This document shows, in pieces, positions 13,160-17,917 of a DNA stretch of 17,917 nucleotides; within the stretch, counting starts at the first letter, position 1, and the number at the start of each line of letters is the position of its first letter. The position numbers were made by a program, and so were the translations under genes. The DNA comes from an uncultured Clostridia bacterium (GTDB taxonomy: Bacteria; Bacillota; Clostridia; Christensenellales; Borkfalkiaceae): contig CAMOXE010000041.1 in NCBI GenBank assembly GCA_946628865.1, positions 1 to 17,917 of the forward strand. The letters are read 5' to 3'. The notes beneath the pieces were generated by a model. It was not told the DNA's origin, ran no database searches, and saw only the letters and a program-made list of their open reading frames with translations.

Positions 13160-14470
13160 ATGAACGATTTCCTCTCATTAGAATATGAAAGACTTTTGCA
13201 AGACGGCAAAATACCGCCCGAACTCTACGGCGTATACAAGGTAAAAAAGGGGCTGAGAAACGAAAACGGCACGGGGGTTTTGGTAGGACTTACCAAGGTC
13301 TCGGACGCGTCCGGCTATTTCGTAGACGGCGACAAAAAAATACCGAAAAAAGGTAACCTTTATTACAGAAACCTCGACGTTTCGGAAGTGGTAAAACTTG
13401 CGGGAAACGATTTCGGATATGAAAAGACTTGTTTCTTACTTCTTTTCGGACATTACCCTTACGAGAAAGAGGCGGTCGATTTTTCGAGACTGTTAAAGTC
13501 GCATTACGATTTGCCGGTCGGGTTTTTGGAGAACATTATTCTCCCCCACCCTTCCAACTCGCTTATGAACCACATAATGCGTTCGATTCTCTCGCTGTAC
13601 TCGTTCGACGAAAATCCGGACGACATATCCGGGCTTAATTTCCTCAGAAAGAGCATTTCGCTCATTGCGAAAATGCCCGCGATAATATCGTATTGTCTGC
13701 AGGCGAAAACGCATTACCTCGACAACGATTCTCTGCATATCCACTTCCCCAAAAAAGAATACTCGTTTGCGGAAAATATATTGTATCTCTCGCGCAACGA
13801 CGGGAAGTTTACGGATCTCGAGGCTAAGACGTTGGACGTGTGCCTTACCGTCCACGCCGACCACGGCGGCGGTAACAACAGCGCGTTCGCGGGTACGGTA
13901 GTATCGTCGACGCTTACGGATATATATTCGATGGTAACGGCGTCTATGGCGTCGCTTAAAGGTCCGCGCCACGGCGGTGCGAGCCTCGCGGCGGTGAATA
14001 TGATGAAAGAAGTCGTTTCGGAAATAGGCGTAGACGCCTCGGACGAGGAGATACTCCGCGCGATAGAAAAGATTTCAGACGGAAAACTCCACGACGGCAG
14101 CGGACTTATCTACGGCATGGGCCACGCGGTATACACGCTCTCCGACCCAAGGTGCGACATTTTAAGAGAAACCGCAGGCAAGATCTCTGAAAAGATAGAC
14201 CCGAAACGCTTTGAGTTTTACACTCGCTTTGAAAAAATAGCGCTCGACTACCTGCAGAAAAAATTAAACAGACCCTGCTGCGCCAATGTCGATTTCTATT
14301 CGGGACTTATCTACGAAATGCTCAATATCCCTAAAGAACTCTATATCCCGATATTCGCAACGGCTCGGCTTGTCGGCTGGCTCGCGCACGATATGGAAAC
14401 TCTGCTTTATTGCAATAAAATAATTCGTCCCGCCACGCGTTACGTCGGCTTTGACGAGGAGGGCATTTAA
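13160..14470 (+). CDS. gltA: Citrate synthase (Si type)
   Basis: The 436-residue protein condenses oxaloacetate and acetyl-CoA to citrate. The conserved active-site elements are present: H235 in VHADHGGGNNSAFA, H271 in GPRHGGAS, H322 in YGMGHAVYTLSDPR, and the catalytic aspartate D378 in NVDFYSGLIYEML. ARLVGWLAHDMETL is near the C-terminus. The HADHGGGNNS form of the first histidine motif is seen in clostridial citrate synthases. A 2-methylcitrate activity cannot be excluded, but no prp genes are near. ATG 13160 follows the aconitase stop by 9 bp with only a weak ribosome site, so coupling is likely. The isocitrate dehydrogenase ribosome site is inside its last codons. Confidence 0.95.
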   Translation: MNDFLSLEYERLLQDGKIPPELYGVYKVKKGLRNENGTGVLVGLTKVSDASGYFVDGDKKIPKKGNLYYRNLDVSEVVKLAGNDFGYEKTCFLLLFGHYPYEKEAVDFSRLLKSHYDLPVGFLENIILPHPSNSLMNHIMRSILSLYSFDENPDDISGLNFLRKSISLIAKMPAIISYCLQAKTHYLDNDSLHIHFPKKEYSFAENILYLSRNDGKFTDLEAKTLDVCLTVHADHGGGNNSAFAGTVVSSTLTDIYSMVTASMASLKGPRHGGASLAAVNMMKEVVSEIGVDASDEEILRAIEKISDGKLHDGSGLIYGMGHAVYTLSDPRCDILRETAGKISEKIDPKRFEFYTRFEKIALDYLQKKLNRPCCANVDFYSGLIYEMLNIPKELYIPIFATARLVGWLAHDMETLLYCNKIIRPATRYVGFDEEGI

Positions 14471-14471
14471 C

Positions 14472-15671
14472 GTGCAGAAGATAAAAATGACAACGCCGCT
14501 CGTCGAAATGGACGGCGACGAAATGACGAGAATAATCTGGAAACTCATCAAAGATATTTTGATAACGCCTTACGTCGATTTAAAGACCGAATACTACGAC
14601 CTCGGTTTAAAACATCGCGACGAAACCGACGACAAAGTAACGGTAGACGCGGCGAACGCGACGAAAAAATACGGCGTTGCGGTAAAATGCGCCACGATAA
14701 CTCCGAATTATCAGCGCGTCGAAGAATACGATTTAAAAGAGATGTGGAAAAGCCCCAACGGGACTATCCGCGCGATTTTGGACGGCACGGTTTTCCGTTC
14801 GCCTATAATCGTCAAGGGCATAACGCCGTATATCCCGACTTGGGAAAAACCTATCGTGATTGCGCGCCACGCCTACGGCGATATATATAAGGCTGTGGAC
14901 GGCTTGGCGGGAGAGGGCAAAGCCGAACTCACTTACACCGATACGGACGGCAAAAAAAACACGGTTACGGTGTTCGATTTCGACGGCGACGGCGTGGTGC
15001 TTGCCATGCACAATACCGATAAAAGCATTAAAAGTTTTGCCAAAGCCTGTTTTAACTACGCTTTAGAAGTCAAAATGCCGCTCATTTTCTCCGCAAAAGA
15101 CACTATCAGTAAAAAGTACGACGGCAAGTTCAAAGAGATATTCGAGAAAATATTTAACGAGGAATACAAAGCCGAGTTCGAGAAAGAGGGCGTCGACTAT
15201 ACTTATACGCTTATCGACGACGCAGTGGCGAGAATAATAAGGAGCAACGGCGGCGTCGTTTGGGCGTGCAAGAACTACGACGGCGACGTGATGAGCGACA
15301 TGGTCGCAACGGCGTTCGGCAGTCTTGCGATGATGACGAGCGTACTCGTCTCCCCCGACGGCGTTTACGAATTCGAGGCGGCGCACGGCACGGTAACGCG
15401 GCATTATTATAAATATTTAAAGGGCGAAGAGACTTCGACCAACCCCGTCGCGACGATATTCGCCTGGACGGGCGCGCTTAAAAAGCGCGGCGCGCTCGAC
15501 GGTCTGTCCGACCTCGCGGATTTTGCCGAAAGACTTGAAAGAGCGACGATAGAAACTATCGAGAGCGGCAAAATGACGGGCGATTTAGTCGGTATGTTTA
15601 ATTTACCCGGCGTGAAAGCGGAAAAACTGACTACCGAAGAATTCATTAAAGAAATAGCAAAAAAGATTTAA
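14472..15671 (+). CDS. icd: NADP-dependent isocitrate dehydrogenase (eukaryotic-like type)
   Basis: The 399-residue protein oxidatively decarboxylates isocitrate to 2-oxoglutarate. It opens KIKMTTPLVEMDGDEMTRIIW, the signature of the homodimeric NADP enzymes otherwise known from eukaryotes and many bacteria. Substrate residues lie in SPNGTIRAILDGTVFR (94-109), and the NADP site in EAAHGTVTRHYYKY with ETSTNP behind it. The start is GTG 14472, which has GAGGAGG eight bases upstream inside gltA; an in-frame TTG at 14451 has no such site. It begins one base after the gltA stop. It completes the citrate to 2-oxoglutarate arm; no 2-oxoglutarate dehydrogenase follows, which fits a biosynthetic, incomplete TCA route. 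Confidence 0.95.
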   Translation: MQKIKMTTPLVEMDGDEMTRIIWKLIKDILITPYVDLKTEYYDLGLKHRDETDDKVTVDAANATKKYGVAVKCATITPNYQRVEEYDLKEMWKSPNGTIRAILDGTVFRSPIIVKGITPYIPTWEKPIVIARHAYGDIYKAVDGLAGEGKAELTYTDTDGKKNTVTVFDFDGDGVVLAMHNTDKSIKSFAKACFNYALEVKMPLIFSAKDTISKKYDGKFKEIFEKIFNEEYKAEFEKEGVDYTYTLIDDAVARIIRSNGGVVWACKNYDGDVMSDMVATAFGSLAMMTSVLVSPDGVYEFEAAHGTVTRHYYKYLKGEETSTNPVATIFAWTGALKKRGALDGLSDLADFAERLERATIETIESGKMTGDLVGMFNLPGVKAEKLTTEEFIKEIAKKI

Positions 15672-15683
15672 TAAAATCAAAAA

Positions 15684-15722
15684 AAGCACCGCGTCGGCGA
15701 AGTTATCGCCGACGCGGTGCTT
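15684..15722 (+). terminator. Intrinsic terminator of the 2-oxoglutarate operon
   Basis: A perfect 17-bp stem (15684-15700 with 15706-15722, core GCACCGCGTCGGCGA) has loop AGTTA, an A-rich lead and an AT-rich tail. It lies 12 bases after the icd stop. Confidence 0.9.
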
Positions 15723-15781
15723 ATATATTAAAATAACGCTAACAGTTGCCCGAAAGTGTATAGCATAGAATAAGAATATGA

Positions 15782-15907
15782 CCCGCCGTTATTTATAGGC
15801 GGATAAATCCATATCCGAACTTTGTCTTATACTCAAAAGCGCATGTAAAAGAAATGGAAGCGGACGACATTATTGTTCGGAAAGAGGGTGAAAGAAATAA
15901 AGTATGA
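15782..15907 (+). pseudogene. Possible 3' remnant of a lost gene
   Basis: In the 396-bp stretch between icd and the next gene, one frame runs from just after a TGA (15779-15781) for 41 codons to TGA 15905 without a start-site pair. The translated text (ending KAHVKEMEADDIIVRKEGERNKV) looks like protein rather than noise: mixed charged and hydrophobic residues, with a helix-like stretch. It is followed within 10 bases by an intact terminator. It resembles no family I can name with confidence. It may be the tail of a deleted gene. An overlapping minus-strand frame over 15793-16071 has no ribosome site and I do not support it. Confidence 0.35.
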
Positions 15908-15913
15908 AAGTTT

Positions 15914-15949
15914 AAGGCGAAATCTGTTACAGACTTCGCCTTTTCTTTT
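15914..15949 (+). terminator. Intrinsic terminator after the gene remnant
   Basis: A 14-bp stem with one mismatch (AAGGCGAAATCTGT, 15914-15927, with ACAGACTTCGCCTT, 15929-15942) is followed by TTTTCTTTT. No complete gene reads into it on the plus strand. Confidence 0.75.
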
Positions 15950-15960
15950 ATGATATTATA

Positions 15961-15992
15961 ACGGCAAGATTCCTCTTTGGGAACCTTGCCGT
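15961..15992. terminator. Second hairpin, possible minus-strand terminator
   Basis: The stem ACGGCAAGATTCC (15961-15973) pairs with GGAACCTTGCCGT (15980-15992) with one mismatch. No long T-run follows on either strand. It could end the membrane protein transcript arriving from 16119. Confidence 0.45.
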
Positions 15993-16118
15993 ATTTGTAA
16001 CGAACTAACCATTTACTAGTTTTGATTATTTTATTCCCCCAAGAACAACTAACTTTCGGGGTGTATTTCAAACCTGGTGGATTGTTATTTAATGCGAATG
16101 CTCCCGTTTTGTCAAAAA

Positions 16119-17048
16119 TTATTTTCTGCTACCGAAAATTAGCCTTATTGCGTCATTTGTACCATCGTAGAAACACTCGACAGACCCAAACGTTCCGTAT
16201 TTATCAAAATTCGGCGTGACGGAAGAATACTGTGTAAACACAACACTTTCTTTTGCCGATTTCCAAAATACTTGAGAACTGCCATATGTAACCCAGATCG
16301 CTTGATTAACCGTTTCCGTTTTATCCGAAGGCATTGAATAATTTTCCATTTCATTTTGCAATGCGGAAACGTCCGACGATCCCAAATAAAAATCACAAAT
16401 AACGAAATTTCTATAATATGTACTATTAGTATAGGCTTTATGCGGGTGAGCGTAGAAATTTTTTACATAGTTTTCATCGGCGTTGGCGCCAAACCCGCTT
16501 ATGATCCCTTGTAATGCTTCGTTTTTATCTAAAAATTTTGTTAATTCCGTTTCTTCGGATAAAACCGACTTTAAATGCTTAGATACTTGTTTCGCTTTGA
16601 TTACCCAAGTTCCGCTGTTGCCTGAAACGATAGTCATGTCTGCGCTGTTGTAATATTTAGGTATCGGCGCCTCGTAAGCGAGCGTAGAAAGTATCCCGCT
16701 GAAAATTGTGGCGAGCATAAGTATAGCGGCAAAAACCGTATTACCTATCGATACTTTCTTTTTAAATCCCGCTTTTGGCAAGACGATATGGGTAGCAAAC
16801 AAAGCCACTCCCAATGCAGCGGTAGTTATTGCCATAACGACAAACGCAACGAAGCCGCTATCTTCAAGTTTTGTAAAATCAGGATTTGCCAAGTTTGCTT
16901 CCGCTCCTTTTACAGATGCTAAAACCGTAAAAACAATGGCAAGAGCAAAAAATATAACGCCTGCCCAAAGTAAAAGCGTTCTGACCCATTTAGGCATAAA
17001 CTTCTTATCCCTTTCGGCCTTTAAAGCCTTTCTTTCTTCTTTTGTCAT
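16119..17048 (-). CDS. Three-helix membrane protein with a C-terminal soluble domain, unknown function
   Basis: I do not recognise this 309-residue protein. A charged N-terminus (MTKEERKALKAERDKKFMPKW) precedes three hydrophobic segments at about 23-46, 67-91 and 101-125. A domain of about 180 residues follows, rich in Ser, Asn, Tyr and Thr with few basic residues, which should be extracytoplasmic if the N-terminus is inside. It has no signal peptidase or lipoprotein motif and no recognisable catalytic triad. ATG 17048 has AGGAG seven bases upstream. It has more AT-rich codons than the metabolic genes in the window. It lies divergent to an XRE gene, from which it is separated by a consensus promoter with an operator-like repeat, so it is probably controlled by that regulator. 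Confidence 0.75.
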   Translation of the reverse strand: MTKEERKALKAERDKKFMPKWVRTLLLWAGVIFFALAIVFTVLASVKGAEANLANPDFTKLEDSGFVAFVVMAITTAALGVALFATHIVLPKAGFKKKVSIGNTVFAAILMLATIFSGILSTLAYEAPIPKYYNSADMTIVSGNSGTWVIKAKQVSKHLKSVLSEETELTKFLDKNEALQGIISGFGANADENYVKNFYAHPHKAYTNSTYYRNFVICDFYLGSSDVSALQNEMENYSMPSDKTETVNQAIWVTYGSSQVFWKSAKESVVFTQYSSVTPNFDKYGTFGSVECFYDGTNDAIRLIFGSRK

Positions 17049-17239
17049 AATGAATTATCTCCTTTAAATGCTATTAACGACGTATTTATACTATCGTCTC
17101 TACCGATTTTCCAACGCTTTTAAAAATGTTTTGCCGTTTTATTTATATCGTCAAATTATAAAGTTTACCGCAAAAACGGCTCGCCGATTTAACATACCTA
17201 TATCGACCTAAAATATACGAACGTGAAACATTTTACATT

Positions 17240-17268
17240 ATTATAATTCATTTTTGTGAATTTGTCAA
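17240..17268 (-). promoter_or_regulatory. Perfect-consensus promoter toward the membrane protein gene
   Basis: On the minus strand TTGACA (17263-17268) and TATAAT (17240-17245) are exactly 17 bp apart, both consensus. The transcript would start near 17233 and carry a leader of about 185 nt. One arm of the 17247-17300 inverted repeat fills the spacer, so a bound protein would block polymerase. A weaker alternative (TTGGAA, then TATAAA, 18 bp apart) lies nearer the gene at about 17088-17117. Confidence 0.8.
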
Positions 17269-17300
17269 GAAATTTAAGCAATAAATTTCACAAAAATGAA
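17247..17300. promoter_or_regulatory. Operator-like inverted repeat between the divergent genes
   Basis: TTCATTTTTGTGAA (17247-17260) and TTCACAAAAATGAA (17287-17300) are perfect inverted copies 26 bp apart. The left arm lies inside the spacer of the minus-strand promoter; the right arm lies 21 bp before the XRE start. A further GTGAAA half-site is at 17223. This arrangement is typical of XRE repressor control of both divergent genes. Confidence 0.65.
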
Positions 17301-17321
17301 AAACTGTGCAAAAATATTCGT

Positions 17322-17615
17322 ATGGATATAAAAATAATAAAGTCGGAACTTAGAAAACGGCATATAAATTACGACAAGTTGGCTGAAATGACGGGAATAT
17401 CTAAGAGCGCGATAGCGAAAATCATGTGCGGCTACGCAAAAAATCCGCGGCACGAAACAATGACGGCAATAGAAGACGCGTTGAATATGGCCGAGACTAC
17501 GCCGCTCGTCGCAAGGTATCTTTCCGAAGACGAGGAAGAACTTATCGGCGCATATAAAAATCTTTCTCCGAAAAACAAAAGTCTCGTCAAAGAACTTGCA
17601 AAAGCCTTAGAATGA
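17322..17615 (+). CDS. XRE-family helix-turn-helix regulator, divergent
   Basis: The 97-residue product from ATG 17322 has a helix-turn-helix over about residues 4-55 (IKSELRKRHINYDKLAEMTGISKSAIAKI, then ETMTAIEDAL), followed by a short helical tail (DEEELIGAYKNLSPKNKSLVKELAKAL) that probably mediates dimer contacts. An in-frame GTG at 17256 would add 22 residues, but it lies inside the operator repeat and the predicted minus-strand promoter, so ATG 17322 is preferred although no strong ribosome site is visible. It is the likely repressor of the divergent membrane protein and of itself. It is not close in sequence to the XRE protein at 2783. Confidence 0.85.
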   Translation: MDIKIIKSELRKRHINYDKLAEMTGISKSAIAKIMCGYAKNPRHETMTAIEDALNMAETTPLVARYLSEDEEELIGAYKNLSPKNKSLVKELAKALE

Positions 17616-17648
17616 CCTGTTGCGCGATTATTGAGCCAAGAAAGAGAC

Positions 17649-17764
17649 GTAAAATAAGGTGCATGCGTTAAAAAGCGGGGCTGTCGTATTCAGCGGCAGT
17701 CAAAAAACATAACAAATATAATCCACCGGTGGCCATGGCGGTTAGAGTGTAAAATAAAGTGCAT
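17649..17764. repeat. Direct repeat pair with 100-bp spacing
   Basis: GTAAAATAAGGTGCAT (17649-17664) and GTAAAATAAAGTGCAT (17749-17764) match at 15 of 16 positions in the same orientation, exactly 100 bp apart, each preceded by AGAG. The first lies outside and the second inside the 150-bp element, so the region may contain two nested or adjacent repeat elements. Confidence 0.6.
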
Positions 17765-17826
17765 AAGTTTACAGTAAAAATTTTAGGGCGGTCACTTTGT
17801 GAAAGTTTTCCGCTTGCGACAGCCCC
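17677..17826. mobile_element. 150-bp element with terminal inverted repeats (MITE-like)
   Basis: GGGGCTGTCG (17677-17686) and its exact reverse complement CGACAGCCCC (17817-17826) bound a 150-bp stretch, with a second inner pair AGCGG/CCGCT (17692-17696 with 17810-17814). The inside contains palindromes (CCACCGGTGG at 17723-17732) and no reading frame of note. Ends of this GGGGCTGTCGC type occur on bacterial insertion sequences, so it may be a non-autonomous derivative. No clear target duplication is seen: TTAAA lies near both ends (about 17668 and 17830), but neither copy abuts the element. Confidence 0.5.
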
Positions 17827-17917
17827 ATATTAAAGTAGCAAGTTTAAGAAATTCAATAAGGTCTATAATTATAAAAAAATTTTTTATTTTTTTTGTCAAA
17901 ACCTCTTGACAAACTGA
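17827..17917. promoter_or_regulatory. AT-rich end with an inverted TTGACA pair
   Basis: TGTCAA-AACCTC-TTGACA (17894-17911) gives back-to-back -35 boxes. The plus-strand one at 17906 may begin the promoter of a gene beyond the window. The minus-strand one has a TATAAT 20 bp away (17868-17873), longer than usual. No gene is visible here. Confidence 0.3.

Noticed and set aside
15793..16071. 92-codon minus-strand frame between icd and the membrane protein
   Set aside because: It runs through two hairpins, has no ribosome site and has no protein-like pattern.
1..17917. CRISPR array, toxin-antitoxin locus, phage genes or a known defence system
   Set aside because: No regularly spaced repeats, nuclease, integrase or phage structural motifs were seen. 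The two XRE genes alone are not enough to call a toxin-antitoxin locus.

Overview
The window looks like a chromosomal segment of an uncultured anaerobic Clostridia-type Bacillota. The evidence is low-to-mid GC with consensus sigma-A promoters, purine-rich ribosome binding sites, a CymR/IscR-like Rrf2 regulator beside cysK, a lone XRE regulator style typical of Clostridia, and SecA and ribosomal proteins of Firmicutes type. The taxonomic call is inference; no 16S rRNA is present.

Layout. (1) 1-2563: secA, cut at its 5' end by the window edge. (2) 2564-3333: an accessory patch with a palindrome-rich spacer, an untranslatable second copy of the secA 3' end (the SEC-C zinc motif) exactly 200 bp downstream of the first, then a small XRE regulator and a two-helix membrane protein, closed by a strong terminator. 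(3) 3381-4237: a phosphoribosyltransferase gene (minus) and a divergent tRNA-Glu(CTC), whose 3' end is part of a 29-bp perfect inverted repeat. (4) 4430-8159 (minus): a sulfur amino acid cluster, cysK, Rrf2 regulator, metY, metA, with a near-perfect 21-bp palindromic operator at the cysK promoter and a second internal promoter with its own palindrome before metY. (5) 8180-9224 (minus): rplM-rpsI with promoter, probable structured leader and terminator. (6) 9351-9665 (minus): a half-ferritin-like di-iron protein. (7) 9895-11112: a DUF1015 protein. (8) 11210-15722: aconitase, citrate synthase and NADP-type isocitrate dehydrogenase in one operon, the oxidative arm from oxaloacetate and acetyl-CoA to 2-oxoglutarate. 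(9) 15723-17917: an accessory end with a decayed gene tail, a three-helix membrane protein of unknown function, a divergent XRE regulator separated from it by a promoter/operator region, and a 150-bp element with terminal inverted repeats.

How the parts fit. CysK makes cysteine from O-acetylserine and sulfide. MetA (with Glu at position 111, indicating acetyl-CoA use) and MetY make homocysteine from homoserine and sulfide. The regulator lies between the two branches, and the palindrome just downstream of the cysK -10 box is its most likely target. The aconitase, citrate synthase and isocitrate dehydrogenase operon would supply 2-oxoglutarate for glutamate synthesis. The places most likely to hold something undescribed are the XRE/membrane-protein module at 16119-17615, the duplicated secA end at 2513-2763 and the inverted tRNA end at 4175-4237. 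None of these amounts to a recognisable defence system or other large new system on sequence alone.
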